Assembly (NCBI GenBank): GCA_949287305.1
Contig: CASEFX010000008.1
Location: forward strand, 59,756 to 123,755
Direction of reading: 5' to 3'
From: an uncultured Sutterella sp.
Lineage (GTDB): Bacteria; Pseudomonadota; Gammaproteobacteria; Burkholderiales; Burkholderiaceae_F
DNA length: 64,000 nt
Below, piece after piece: positions 1 through 8,760 of the stretch. A program made the translations under genes and the position numbers. Below the pieces are notes generated by a model that was not told where the DNA came from, did not search any database, and saw only the letters and a list, made by a program, of their open reading frames with translations. Each line of letters begins with the position of its first letter. Position 1 is the stretch's first letter.

Positions 1-314
1 TGCTCTTTTGCGCGGCGGGGGTGCTGAGCCTCTCGCTCGAAGCCTCCGACGTTCTCACGCTCGCGCTCTTCGGGCTCGTCGGCCTTTTCTTTGCGAAAAC
101 GGGTTGCGAAGGGGCGCCCTTTTTGCTCGGGTTCCTGCTCGGGCCCCTCTTTGAAGAGCACCTGCGGCGCGCGCTTCTTCTCTCGCACGGCGACTTCACG
201 GTCTTTCTCACGTCGCCCGTGAGCGCCGCGGCGCTTGCGGCGACCGTTTTGCTGCTCGCCGCGCTTCTCGGCCCCAACGTGCGGCGTAAGCGCGACGAAG
301 CCTTCGGCGAGTGA
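1..314 (+). CDS. Tripartite tricarboxylate transporter TctA-type permease, C-terminal end (cut by window edge)
   Basis: Only about 104 C-terminal residues are in the window; the gene enters from the left, reading in frame from base 3. The segment has two hydrophobic stretches around a conserved-looking G-x-x-x-G-P-L-x-E-x-x-L-R-x-x-L-L-x-S-x-G-D pattern (here LLGPLFEEHLRRALLLSHGD). This resembles the tail of the large TctA membrane subunit, which with TctB and periplasmic TctC takes up citrate or other tricarboxylates. The family call rests on this tail alone; partner subunits would lie outside the window. The protein ends in a short charged tail (RRKRDEAFGE). Confidence 0.6.
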   Translation, partial: LFCAAGVLSLSLEASDVLTLALFGLVGLFFAKTGCEGAPFLLGFLLGPLFEEHLRRALLLSHGDFTVFLTSPVSAAALAATVLLLAALLGPNVRRKRDEAFGE

Positions 315-324
315 CCGAAGGCTT
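298..324 (+). terminator. Hairpin at the end of the tctA-like gene
   Basis: AAGCCTTCGG and CCGAAGGCTT form a perfect 10-bp stem around a 7-base loop that contains the stop codon. No good T-run follows, so it may act as a 3' mRNA stabiliser or a weak terminator between the convergent tctA-like and SIMPL genes. Confidence 0.45.
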
Positions 325-356
325 CGAAGGGAAAGATCGGATTTTGCCCTGCCGCC

Positions 357-1100
357 TTACTTCTTCGGCAGAATGCGCACTTCCATGCCGACGCGCATCG
401 TAAGCGTGCTCTCGCCCGCCGAAACGGCCGGGGCGGGAACGGCGCTCTTCATCATGACGGCGTCGTTGGCGACGCGGGGCGCCGCGTAGTAGCGGATCGG
501 AGCGCTCGGCGTGTCGCCGATCGTAAGCGAAATCACCTGGCACGCGTCGTCGGTCAATTCAAAGTTCTTCGCGATCACGCCCGCGCGGCGCTTGGCGTCG
601 TTCAGGGCCGCATCGAGCAGTTCCGTTTCGGCCGCCTTCTTGGAGGCTTCCGACACGCGGAAGGTAATGCCGTCGTACTGCATCGTCTCGGCCGCGCCCT
701 TCATGACGTCGCTCACCTTCGTGACGTCGCGCACGGTGACGCGGATCGTCTGCCGGGCGCTCCAGCCGCCGATCATGGAGGTTTCGCCCTCGCGGGCCCG
801 CGTGTAGACGGGCCAGGTCGAAAAGTCCGACGTCTCGACGACGACCGTGTTCTTGTCCCACTTCGCGAGCGCTTCGAGGCCCTTGTTGCCGGCCGTCACC
901 ACTTCCTCGGTCACGGCCTCGGGCGTCGCCGCGCGGCGCTCGACCGTAAAGGTGATGAGGGCTTCGTCGTTCGCCACCGTTTTCGTGGCCTCGCCCGAAA
1001 GCGTCACGACCACGCCCTGCGGCTGCAGCTGCGGAGCGGCGTGAAGCGTAAGCGGCACGGCGAGAGAGAAAAGGAGAATCGGCAGGGCGGTGCGTCGCAT
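357..1100 (-). CDS. Periplasmic SIMPL (DUF541) domain protein
   Basis: 247 residues. The start is placed at 1100 because a clean Sec signal peptide begins there (MRRTALPILLFSLAVPLTLHA, cut near HAAPQ) and AGAAGGA lies just upstream; the frame continues upstream without adding sense. The mature part begins VVVTLSGEATKTVANDEALI, the usual opening of SIMPL/DUF541 proteins (E. coli YggE-like): a beta-rich periplasmic domain with spaced 'sloppy' repeats. The family has been linked to oxidative-stress tolerance but has no defined biochemical activity. It is convergent with the tctA-like gene and stands alone as a transcription unit. Confidence 0.8.
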   Translation of the reverse strand: MRRTALPILLFSLAVPLTLHAAPQLQPQGVVVTLSGEATKTVANDEALITFTVERRAATPEAVTEEVVTAGNKGLEALAKWDKNTVVVETSDFSTWPVYTRAREGETSMIGGWSARQTIRVTVRDVTKVSDVMKGAAETMQYDGITFRVSEASKKAAETELLDAALNDAKRRAGVIAKNFELTDDACQVISLTIGDTPSAPIRYYAAPRVANDAVMMKSAVPAPAVSAGESTLTMRVGMEVRILPKK

Positions 1101-1572
1101 CTTGACATTCCTTCTGACGGTTGAACGAGTGGGAACGCTCACAAACGAGCGCTTCCGTTTTTTCCATCCTAGCCCGTTTTTGCCAAAACAATGTTTTTGG
1201 CGGATCAAGGAATGTTGCCAAATGCATCCCCGCCGCTACAGTCACTAAGGCATTGAGCTAGGAGGAACACCTTAGCTCAATAGCGATGGCGCATAACTTT
1301 GCCAGATATTCCCGCTCTTCCTCCTCCCCGAAGCCATGGCCGAAAACCCGACGGATAGAATGAAATGAAGGGATTGGTCTTCTCAGAACCGACCCGCGGG
1401 TTTCGCAGTGCGAACGCGAAACCCTTTTTTCGTCTCCGCGGCGAGTCGCGACGGAATCGGCGGCGTACGGATTGCTTTCACACTGAAACCCTCGGCAACA
1501 AATGCGCCCTTCCTCCCGCGAGGTCTACCCCTCCCCGGAGTCTTCTGCAAACAACGAAAGAGAATAATTTTT
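1101..1572. other. 472-bp divergent regulatory region with an inverted repeat
   Basis: No gene seen. It lies between the divergently read SIMPL gene and the first symporter and should hold both promoters. The clearest structure is an inverted repeat at 1252-1281: ATTGAGCTA and TAGCTCAAT, nine perfect bases per arm around 12 bases that include GGAGGAAC. No T-run follows, so a protein-binding operator or an RNA structure is more likely than a terminator. The regulator is unknown. Confidence 0.45.
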
Positions 1573-2910
1573 ATGGCTTCGACTTCCTCCGAATGGAGTT
1601 CCCGCTTGGGATTCATCTTGGCTAGCGCCGGTTCCGCCATCGGTCTCGGCGCAATCTGGAAATTTCCCTTCTGGGCCGGCGTCAACGGCGGCGGCGCCTT
1701 CATCATTCCCTACATCCTCTTCACGTTCACGATCGGGGTAGCGCTCGTGATAGCGGAAGTCGCCATCGGACGCCGCGGCCGCGGGTCGGCCCTCACGGCC
1801 ATGAAGCGCCTCGGGGGCCCCTGGTTCGGCTACCTCGGCGCCTTCGCGGTCTTCTCGTCCTTCCTCATCGTCTCTTACTACTCGGTGGTGGGCGGCTGGT
1901 GCGTCTCGTATCTCGTCGACGCCTTCACGGGGAACGCCACGTCGACCGATCCGGAGATGCTCAAGAACCACTTCAATTCGCTCGTCTCCGACGGCACGCG
2001 CAACACCGCCTGGCACTTCGTCTTCCTGTCGCTCACCTGCGGCGTCGTGATCGCGGGCGTGGAACAGGGGATCGAACGCCTCTCGAAGTACCTCATGCCG
2101 ACGCTCTTCATCCTGATGCTCTGCATCATCGTGCGCGGCCTCACGCTCCCGGGCGCCTGGGAAGGCGTCGTCTTCCTCTTTGACTTCTCGTTTGAAAAGC
2201 TCACGGCCGCCTCGATTCTGAACGCCATGGGCTTCACCTTCTTCTCGCTCTCGCTCGGCGCGGGGATTCTGGTGACCTACGGGTCCTACCTCTCGGACAA
2301 AACCTGCATTCCGTCCTCCTCCATGTGGGTGGCCGTGCTCGCCATTCAGGCGGCGCTCCTCGCGGGCCTCATGATCATGCCGGCCGTCTTCGCCTTCGGT
2401 CTCGAACCGAACGCCGGCCCGGGCCTCGTCTTCATCACGGTCCCGATGATCTTCGGCTCGATCCCGTTCGGCGACGTCTTCGCGGCGCTCTTTTACATCT
2501 GCCTTCTCGTCGCGGCCCTGACGAGCTCGGTTTCTCTTCTGGAAGTCGTGACCGCCTTCCTGCAGAACGAATGGCACCTCTCGCGCCGCACGTCCGTGAT
2601 CGGCTGCTGGATCTCGCTCTTCTTCCTCGGCGCCGTCTCGGCCTTCTCGTTCGGCCCCTGGAGCGGCTTCACGATTGCGGGACGCAACTTCTTCGATTTC
2701 CTCGACTTCATCTGCACGAACTTCTTCATGCCCGCGGGCGGCCTCGCCGTCGCGCTCCTCGCCGGTTGGCGCGCCTGGCCCGTCATCCGTGAAGAAATCG
2801 TCGCCGTGCGTCAATACAGCGAAGGCACCGTCAAGCTCATTCACTTCATGCTTTCCTACCTCTCGCCCATCCTGGTGCTCGTAGCCTTCTATCAGGGGAT
2901 CTTCGGCTGA
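1573..2910 (+). CDS. Sodium:neurotransmitter symporter (NSS/SNF) family transporter, paralogue 1
   Basis: 445 residues, the usual size of the 11- to 12-helix bacterial NSS proteins (LeuT fold; e.g. MhsT, Tyt1). The start at 1573 opens MASTSSEWSSRLGFILASAG, aligning with the other three paralogues. Helix 1 carries the family signature GSAIGLGAIWKFPF (about residues 21-34), the unwound region that binds Na+ and the amino-acid substrate. A second signature, LGAGILVTYGSYL, is near residue 235, and MIMPAVFAFG near 270. NSS proteins import amino acids or amines driven by Na+; the substrate cannot be read from sequence. It differs from the other copies in an FWAGVNGG turn where they have YMxGTNGG. 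Confidence 0.9.
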   Translation: MASTSSEWSSRLGFILASAGSAIGLGAIWKFPFWAGVNGGGAFIIPYILFTFTIGVALVIAEVAIGRRGRGSALTAMKRLGGPWFGYLGAFAVFSSFLIVSYYSVVGGWCVSYLVDAFTGNATSTDPEMLKNHFNSLVSDGTRNTAWHFVFLSLTCGVVIAGVEQGIERLSKYLMPTLFILMLCIIVRGLTLPGAWEGVVFLFDFSFEKLTAASILNAMGFTFFSLSLGAGILVTYGSYLSDKTCIPSSSMWVAVLAIQAALLAGLMIMPAVFAFGLEPNAGPGLVFITVPMIFGSIPFGDVFAALFYICLLVAALTSSVSLLEVVTAFLQNEWHLSRRTSVIGCWISLFFLGAVSAFSFGPWSGFTIAGRNFFDFLDFICTNFFMPAGGLAVALLAGWRAWPVIREEIVAVRQYSEGTVKLIHFMLSYLSPILVLVAFYQGIFG

Positions 2911-2936
2911 TTCCCTCGGACAAGGAAAGCCTCGTC

Positions 2937-2972
2937 GGGCGGCGTCCTTCCGAAAGGGAGCGCCGCCCTTTT
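2937..2972 (+). terminator. Rho-independent terminator after symporter 1
   Basis: GGGCGGCG at 2937-2944 pairs with CGCCGCCC at 2961-2968 and is followed directly by TTTT. It separates symporter 1 from symporter 2, so the second gene needs its own promoter (a TAGAAT-like -10 lies near 3035). Confidence 0.8.
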
Positions 2973-3096
2973 CGTTCGCCGAGCCGAAGCGGCGAGTTTT
3001 CCCTAGTCCCCGGCCAATTCCACGTGCGTACGGGGCTAGAATGACCTCTTACCCTTTTATCCGTACCGAAAACACAAGAAAACGGAGAGCCCTCAG

Positions 3097-4431
3097 ATGG
3101 CAGACACTCGAAAAACCTGGTCGAGCCGCATCGGCTTCGTGCTCGCGAGCGCGGGCGCCGCGGTCGGACTCGGCGCGATCTGGAAATTCCCCTACATGGT
3201 GGGCACGAACGGCGGCAGCGCCTTCGTCTTTCCCTACATCATCATGACCTTCACGGTCGGGCTCGTTCTGCTCATCGCAGAGGTCGCCCTCGGGCGCGTG
3301 GGCCGCGGCGGCATCGTCACGGCCTACCGCAATCTCGGCGGCAAGGCCTGGGTGCCCGCGGGGTATCTAGGCGTCCTCACGGGCTTTCTCGTCTTGTGCT
3401 TTTACAGCGCGATCGGCGGCTGGACCCTCTCCTACTTCTGCGACGCGCTCACCGGCACGACCGTCATGCCCGACCAGGCGGCCTTGGGCGAACACTTCGG
3501 GCGCCTCACGGCGGACCCGGTGACGGCCATGGGCTTTCAGTGGCTCTTCCTGCTCCTGAACGGTCTCATTCTGGCGCTCGACGTCACGAAGGGGATCGAG
3601 CGCGTGAGCAAATTCCTCATGCCGCTTCTCTTCGTGCTGATGCTCGTTCTCATCGGACGGGGCCTCACGCTCCCGGGCGCCTGGGAAGGGGTCGAATACC
3701 TCTTTGCCTTCCGTCCCGAAGCCTTCTCCTGGGACGCGATGCTGCAGGCGATGGGCTTCACGTTCTTCTCGCTGTGCGTGGGCTGCGGCTGCATGCTCAC
3801 CTACGGCTCCTACCTCGACGAAAACTCGAATCTGCTCACGGGCTGCTCGTGGATCGCCTTTTTGGGCGTTCTCGCGTCGCTTTTGGGCGGCCTCATGATC
3901 ATGCCCGCGGTCTTCGCCTTCGGGCTTGATCCCACGGCGGGCCCGGGCCTCACCTTCATCACGATGCCCGCGGTCTTCTCGCAGATTCCCTTCGGGCAGT
4001 TCTTCGCGATCCTCTTTTATCTCTGCATCGTGGTCGCCGCCATCACCTCGTCGGTCTCGATGATGGAGATCATGGTCGCCTTCCTCGTCGACGAACACCG
4101 CTTCACGCGTCCCGCCGCGGCGGTGCTCTCGACGGTGCTCCTCGCCGTCGTGGGGGCGCTTCCGGCGCTCTCCTTCGGGGAACTCGCCGACGTGAAGTTC
4201 TTCGGCAAGACCTTCTTCGACCTCTTTGACTTCTTCACGAGCAACATTTCCCTTCCCGTGGGCGGCCTCGTGATTCTCTTCCTCGCGGGCTGGTACGCCT
4301 GGCCGAAGACGCGCTTTGCGATGGCCGGCAACCGGGAGCGCAGCGCCGCCTGGTTTGCGACGCTTCGCTTCCTCCTTCTCGTTCTCTCGCCGCTTCTCGT
4401 TCTCACCGTCCTCGTGACGGGTCTTCTCTGA
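3097..4431 (+). CDS. NSS family sodium-dependent transporter, paralogue 2
   Basis: 444 residues with GGAGA 11 bases ahead of the ATG. Opens MADTRKTWSSRIGFVLASAG, then the helix-1 signature GAAVGLGAIWKFPYMVGTNGG. The substrate/Na+ region around residue 230 reads VGCGCMLTYGSYL, more cysteine-rich than in the neighbours, so its substrate may differ. About 11 hydrophobic helices; inner-membrane Na+ symport of an amino acid is the family role. It is bounded by a terminator on both sides, suggesting independent control from the flanking paralogues. Confidence 0.9.
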   Translation: MADTRKTWSSRIGFVLASAGAAVGLGAIWKFPYMVGTNGGSAFVFPYIIMTFTVGLVLLIAEVALGRVGRGGIVTAYRNLGGKAWVPAGYLGVLTGFLVLCFYSAIGGWTLSYFCDALTGTTVMPDQAALGEHFGRLTADPVTAMGFQWLFLLLNGLILALDVTKGIERVSKFLMPLLFVLMLVLIGRGLTLPGAWEGVEYLFAFRPEAFSWDAMLQAMGFTFFSLCVGCGCMLTYGSYLDENSNLLTGCSWIAFLGVLASLLGGLMIMPAVFAFGLDPTAGPGLTFITMPAVFSQIPFGQFFAILFYLCIVVAAITSSVSMMEIMVAFLVDEHRFTRPAAAVLSTVLLAVVGALPALSFGELADVKFFGKTFFDLFDFFTSNISLPVGGLVILFLAGWYAWPKTRFAMAGNRERSAAWFATLRFLLLVLSPLLVLTVLVTGLL

Positions 4432-4445
4432 CGGAACGCTCAGGA

Positions 4446-4471
4446 CCGTCGGGCTCGCGCCCGACGGCCTT
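4446..4471 (+). terminator. Rho-independent terminator after symporter 2
   Basis: CCGTCGGGC (4446-4454) pairs with GCCCGACGG (4459-4467) around a TCGC loop and is followed by CCTTTCT. Only about 45 bases separate it from the next start codon, leaving little room for a promoter; some readthrough into symporter 3 is therefore likely. Confidence 0.75.
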
Positions 4472-4512
4472 TCTCATTCGCGACGCTTCACTACAAAAAA
4501 GGAAACACCCTC

Positions 4513-5850
4513 ATGTCCGATCGTTCCGTATGGAATTCCCGTCTGGGCTTCATTCTTGCGAGCGCCGGCTCCGCCGTCGGCCTCGGCGCCATCTGGAAGT
4601 TCCCCTACATGGCGGGCACCAACGGCGGCTCCGTCTTTCTGATCCCCTACATCATCTTCTCGCTCACGCTGGGGCTTGCGCTTCTCATCGGGGAAATGTG
4701 CCTCGGGCGCGCCACGCGCGCGGGCGCCGCGACGGCCTTTCGCCGCTGGGGCGGTCGCTCCTGCGGCTGGATCGGCCTCGTCTCGGTCCTCACGGGCTTT
4801 TGCGTTCTCGCCTTCTATTCGGTCGTGGGCGGCTGGTGCGTGCACTACATGATCGAGGCCTTCCTCGGGCGCGGCGTCACGGACGACCCCGCCCTCATGC
4901 GCGAAACCTTCGGGCAGTTCGCCTCCGACCCGGTCGACGCGGTCGTCTCGCACCTGCTCTTTTTGGGCGCCACGGCGGGCATCATTCTCTTCGGCGTCGA
5001 AAAGGGGATCGAGCGCGTGAGCAAGATCCTGATGCCGCTTCTCTTCCTGATGATGCTCGTCCTCATCGTGCGCGGCCTCACCCTTCCGGGCGCCATGGAA
5101 GGGGTGAAGTTCCTCTTTCAACCCAATTTCGAAGCCTTCACGGGCGAAGCGCTTCTGAACGCTCTGGGCTTTTCCTTCTTCTCGCTTTCGGTCGGTTCGG
5201 GCTCGATGATGAACTACGGGTCCTACCTGAGCGACGAAACGAAGATCGGCTCGTCCACCGCCTGGATCGTCTTTCTCGCGATGGCCGCCGCGATTCTGGG
5301 CGGTCTCATGATCATGCCCGCGGTCTTCGCCTTCGGCCTTTCCCCCGACGCGGGTCCGGGCCTCACCTTCGCGACGATGCCCGCCGTCTTTGCGAACCTC
5401 CCCGCGGGACAGCTCTTCGCCGTCGTCTTCTACGTGTGCCTCTTCGTCGCGGCGATCACCTCGTCGATCTCGATCCTGGAAATGAGCGCGCAGTACCTCG
5501 TCGACGAACAGGGCTTCCAGAAAAAGAACGCCATCGGTCTCACGACGGGCATCCTCGCCGTTCTGGGCACCTTGAGCGCCCTCTCGTTCGGCGTCCTCTC
5601 GGACGTAAAGATCTTCGGAAAGACGATCTTCGACCTCTTCGACTACTCGACCTCCAACATCGGGATGCCGATCGGGGTGCTCGGCCTCGCCATCGTCTGC
5701 GGCTGGATCTCCTGGCCGATGACCCGCTCGCAGTTGACGGGCAATCAAAACTGGCCCTCGTGGTTGCTTCAGGGTCTTCGCTTCGTCATGACGATCGTCG
5801 CCCCCGTCGTGATCGTCGTCGTTATGTTGCAGGGACTTGGACTTTTATAA
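4513..5850 (+). CDS. NSS family sodium-dependent transporter, paralogue 3
   Basis: 445 residues; AAAAGGAAA precedes the ATG. Helix 1 has GSAVGLGAIWKFPYMAGTNGG, identical in plan to paralogue 4. The central signature is VGSGSMMNYGSYL, with an asparagine where the others have threonine, a plausible specificity difference. Other shared family blocks are GIERVSKILMPLLF near residue 170 and LMIMPAVFAFGL near 265. Predicted inner-membrane amino-acid:Na+ symporter; substrate unknown. It may be co-transcribed with paralogue 2 by readthrough of a terminator with a short downstream gap. Confidence 0.9.
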   Translation: MSDRSVWNSRLGFILASAGSAVGLGAIWKFPYMAGTNGGSVFLIPYIIFSLTLGLALLIGEMCLGRATRAGAATAFRRWGGRSCGWIGLVSVLTGFCVLAFYSVVGGWCVHYMIEAFLGRGVTDDPALMRETFGQFASDPVDAVVSHLLFLGATAGIILFGVEKGIERVSKILMPLLFLMMLVLIVRGLTLPGAMEGVKFLFQPNFEAFTGEALLNALGFSFFSLSVGSGSMMNYGSYLSDETKIGSSTAWIVFLAMAAAILGGLMIMPAVFAFGLSPDAGPGLTFATMPAVFANLPAGQLFAVVFYVCLFVAAITSSISILEMSAQYLVDEQGFQKKNAIGLTTGILAVLGTLSALSFGVLSDVKIFGKTIFDLFDYSTSNIGMPIGVLGLAIVCGWISWPMTRSQLTGNQNWPSWLLQGLRFVMTIVAPVVIVVVMLQGLGLL

Positions 5851-6056
5851 AGGTTCTAAGAGAAACGCCTTACGAAGACCGCGGCTTTTGCCGATACACT
5901 AAAAAGGCCACTCGGAGAGGCGTTTCCCCATCAACGACCACTTTGAAACGCTTTTTCGGGTAACAGACGTCGGTCTTGAAGCCTTCGCGCCGACTCCGTT
6001 TCGGCGCGATTCCGCACGCCACGTCCCCCGGTTGTCAGGACCGGCATCAGGCGCGA

Positions 6057-6091
6057 AGCGCCGCTTGGCCTACAAAGCCGCGGCGCTTTTT
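6057..6091 (+). terminator. Terminator or attenuator just ahead of symporter 4
   Basis: AGCGCCGC (6057-6064) pairs with GCGGCGCT (6080-6087), followed by TTTT. It ends only about 40 bases before the start codon at 6130 and about 200 bases after the stop of symporter 3. It could end the upstream transcript late, or act as an attenuator in the leader of symporter 4. The rest of 5851-6129 shows no gene. Confidence 0.65.
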
Positions 6092-6129
6092 CATCACCGA
6101 ACATTTTTCAAAAAAAGATAGGATTTTTT

Positions 6130-7476
6130 ATGTCGCAATCAGTAGGCGCATCCGGCTGGGGCTCCCGCCTCGGCTTCATTCTTGCCAGCGCGGGCTCGGC
6201 CGTCGGGTTGGGCGCGATCTGGAAGTTCCCTTACATGGCCGGCACCAACGGCGGGTCGGTCTTTATGCTCCCCTACATCCTCTTCACCTTTACGGTGGGC
6301 GTTGCCCTCCTGATTGCGGAATTTGCGATGGGTCGTGCCGGTCGTCGCGGCCCGGTCGGAAGTCTCAATGACGTCTGCGGCAAACCCTGGGGGATCTTCG
6401 GCGGGATTGGCGTACTGACGGTCTTTCTGATTTTGTCCTTCTATTCCTGCGTCGGCGGCTGGTGCCTCAAGTACATGATCGACGCGATCACCGGCGTCGG
6501 GATCATCAAGGATCCGGCGCTCCTGGGCGACCACTTCGGCGGCTTCGTCTCGGACGGCGCCGTCGCCTACGGCTACCTCCTCGCCTTCCTGCTTCTCACG
6601 ACCGTCGTCGTGCTGCGCGGCATCGAAGCGGGGATCGAAAAGCTCTCGAAGGTCCTCATGCCGTCGCTCTTCATTCTGATGATCATTCTGATCATCCGCG
6701 GCGTGACGCTCCCGGGCGGTTGGGAAGGCGTCGAGTACCTGTTCCTCCCCCGTTGGGAAGACTTCAACGGCACGGCGCTCTTCAATGCCATGGGCTTCTG
6801 CTTCTTCTCGCTCTCGCTGGGCGCGGGCACCATGATCACCTACGGGACCTACCTCAACCCGAAGGCCGACCTTCCGTCGTCCGTGGGCTGGGTCGCCTTC
6901 CTCGGGATCATGAGCTCTATTTTGGGCGGCCTCATGGTGATGCCCTCGGTCTTCGCCTTCAATCTTGACCCGTCCGCGGGTCCGGGCCTCACCTTCGTGA
7001 CGATGCCCGCCGTCTTCGCGCAGATGCCCTTCGGTCAGCTCTTCGCCGTCTTCTTCTACATCTGCCTGATGGTCGCGGCGCTCACGAGCTCGGTCTCGAT
7101 GCTCGAAGCCTGCACGGCCCTTCTCACGCAGACCTTCATGGTGAAGCGCAACACCGCCATCCTCGTGACGACCGTGCTCGCCGCGCTCGTGGGTCTTGCC
7201 GCGACGCTCTCCTTCGGGGCCTGGAGCGACGTTCTCTTCTTCGGAAAGAACATCTTCGACCTCCTCGACTACGTCACCTCGAACGTCGGCATGCCGCTTT
7301 CGACCTTCGGCATCGCGATCGCCGCGGCCTGGGTGGCCTGGAAGACGACCGCCAAGGAACTCCAGTCGGCCCGCACGCTCTCGCCCGCGACCCTTACGAC
7401 GGTCCGCATTCTGATCGGCGTCGTGAGCCCGCTTTTCGTGCTCGTCGTCGCGGCGGGCGGTCTCGGTCTCTTCTGA
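6130..7476 (+). CDS. NSS family sodium-dependent transporter, paralogue 4
   Basis: 448 residues. Start at 6130 (MSQSVGASGWGSRLGFILAS) with an A-rich AAAAAAGATAGGA upstream. Helix-1 signature GSAVGLGAIWKFPYMAGTNGG; central signature LGAGTMITYGTYL; LMVMPSVFAFNL replaces the LMIMPAVFAFGL of the others. This is the last of four tandem family members. The runs of aligned blocks show they arose by old duplications that have since diverged, not by a recent amplification. The role is Na+-coupled uptake of an undetermined amino acid or amine. Confidence 0.9.
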   Translation: MSQSVGASGWGSRLGFILASAGSAVGLGAIWKFPYMAGTNGGSVFMLPYILFTFTVGVALLIAEFAMGRAGRRGPVGSLNDVCGKPWGIFGGIGVLTVFLILSFYSCVGGWCLKYMIDAITGVGIIKDPALLGDHFGGFVSDGAVAYGYLLAFLLLTTVVVLRGIEAGIEKLSKVLMPSLFILMIILIIRGVTLPGGWEGVEYLFLPRWEDFNGTALFNAMGFCFFSLSLGAGTMITYGTYLNPKADLPSSVGWVAFLGIMSSILGGLMVMPSVFAFNLDPSAGPGLTFVTMPAVFAQMPFGQLFAVFFYICLMVAALTSSVSMLEACTALLTQTFMVKRNTAILVTTVLAALVGLAATLSFGAWSDVLFFGKNIFDLLDYVTSNVGMPLSTFGIAIAAAWVAWKTTAKELQSARTLSPATLTTVRILIGVVSPLFVLVVAAGGLGLF

Positions 7477-7499
7477 TCGACGCAACGCTTTCCCTCACG

Positions 7500-7531
7500 C
7501 CGTCCGAAGGTTCGCCTTCGGGCGGCTTTTG
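7500..7531 (+). terminator. Rho-independent terminator after symporter 4
   Basis: CCGTCCGAAGG (7500-7510) pairs with CCTTCGGGCGG (7515-7525) around a TTCG tetraloop and is followed by CTTTTG. It closes the four-symporter block. Confidence 0.8.
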
Positions 7532-7542
7532 TTTGTTCTGAC

Positions 7543-7863
7543 ATGGCAACCAACACCCCAAAGGACCGCGCCCTCGCGGCGCTACGCTACGAATGGCGGG
7601 CCCACCGATCCGTCTGGATCAGCCTCGCCCTCGCCGTGACGCTTCTGGGCGTCCTCTACGGCGCCCTTGCGGGCGAGCCTCTCAGGGGGCTCTCACTGGG
7701 CTTGGGCGCCGCCGCGCTCCTCTACGCCCTTCTTCTCGCCTTTCTCGGCTGGTCGCTTGCCAAAGCCTTCCCGAAGGGCGAAGGCCGCGCGGCCGTGACG
7801 GCGCTCCTTCCCCTTCTGCTTCTATTTTCGGCGCTCGCCATGCTCCTCTTCGCCCTCGCGTAA
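7543..7863 (+). CDS. Small membrane protein of unknown function
   Basis: 106 residues with three hydrophobic segments (about 24-42, 47-69 and 84-104) after a charged N-terminus (MATNTPKDRALAALRYEWRA). I do not recognise a family. No clear ribosome-binding site precedes the ATG. The stop is 31 bases before the flavodoxin/ferredoxin start, so the two may be co-transcribed. Codon use (GC-rich third positions) matches the neighbours, which supports a real gene. Confidence 0.6.
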   Translation: MATNTPKDRALAALRYEWRAHRSVWISLALAVTLLGVLYGALAGEPLRGLSLGLGAAALLYALLLAFLGWSLAKAFPKGEGRAAVTALLPLLLLFSALAMLLFALA

Positions 7864-7894
7864 AATGAGGGAATTCCAAAACCGAGGAAAACCG

Positions 7895-8686
7895 ATGACC
7901 CCCAAGACCCTGCATTTCGGCGCCTTTTCGCCCACAGGCGGCACGCGCCGCGTCATGCGCGCCCTCATCACGGGAACGCCCCGCGAAGGCTTCGCCATCC
8001 GCGACTTTGAATTCACGCTCCCCGAAGAGCGCCGCATGCGCCGCTTCACGGAAGAGGACGCCGTGGTTCTCTGCTCGCCCGTTTACTACGGCCGCATTCC
8101 GACGCCGCTTCAGACGAAGCTTCCCTTCGAAGGAAACGGCGCGCGGGCGCTCGCCGTCGTCTCCTACGGGAACCGCGCCTACGAGGACGCCCTTCGCGAA
8201 TGGCGCGACGTGCTCGAGCGCCACGGCTTCAAGGTCGTGGGCGGGGCCGCCTTCATCGCGCAGCATTCGAACATTCCGACCCTCGCCGCGGGCCGTCCCG
8301 ACGAACGCGACCGCGGGAGCGCGGCCGAATGCATGAAGGCCTTCCTCGCGAAACTCGCCGACGACGACGACACCCGTCCGACGCTCCCCGGAGGCGACGG
8401 TCCCTACCGTCCCTACGGCGCGTTGACGCCCGCTCCGCGCATCGTCGACCCGGGCCGCTGCCACCTCTGCGGCAACTGCGCCGACAACTGCCCGATGGGG
8501 ATCATCGATCCGCTCGACTTCGTCGTGACGGACCCCGAACTCTGCATCGCCTGCCGCGCCTGCATCAAGAGCTGTCCCGACGGGGCGAGAAACTTCCCGC
8601 CCGAAGTCGTCGAAAAGATGGCCCCGCTTCTCGCGCGCATTGAAGAGGCGAACGCCGCACCCAAGAGCCCCGAGTGGTTCTTCTGA
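7895..8686 (+). CDS. EFR1-type flavodoxin/4Fe-4S ferredoxin fusion protein
   Basis: 263 residues. The start at 7895 has GAGG eight bases upstream; an in-frame ATG at 7865 lacks one. The N-terminal half is a flavodoxin-like fold with the phosphate-loop type FSPTGGTRRV (about residues 9-18) and LCSPVYYGRIPTP near 60. The C-terminal third holds two 4Fe-4S motifs: CHLCGNCADNCP and CIACRACIKSCP (C-x2-C-x2-C-x3-C each). Such fusions act as cytoplasmic electron carriers or oxidoreductases in anaerobes. The partner enzyme is not evident from the neighbours. Confidence 0.8.
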   Translation: MTPKTLHFGAFSPTGGTRRVMRALITGTPREGFAIRDFEFTLPEERRMRRFTEEDAVVLCSPVYYGRIPTPLQTKLPFEGNGARALAVVSYGNRAYEDALREWRDVLERHGFKVVGGAAFIAQHSNIPTLAAGRPDERDRGSAAECMKAFLAKLADDDDTRPTLPGGDGPYRPYGALTPAPRIVDPGRCHLCGNCADNCPMGIIDPLDFVVTDPELCIACRACIKSCPDGARNFPPEVVEKMAPLLARIEEANAAPKSPEWFF

Positions 8687-8760
8687 TTCCGGCGGACCTT
8701 TTCCCTTCTTCGAAGCCGAGAACCGATGACCGGCGCTCGGCTTTCTCTTTTCTTCAAAAC

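Noticed and set aside
1573..7476. Four symporter genes as an assembly duplication
   Set aside because: Their sequences, start regions and spacers all differ clearly; they are old paralogues.
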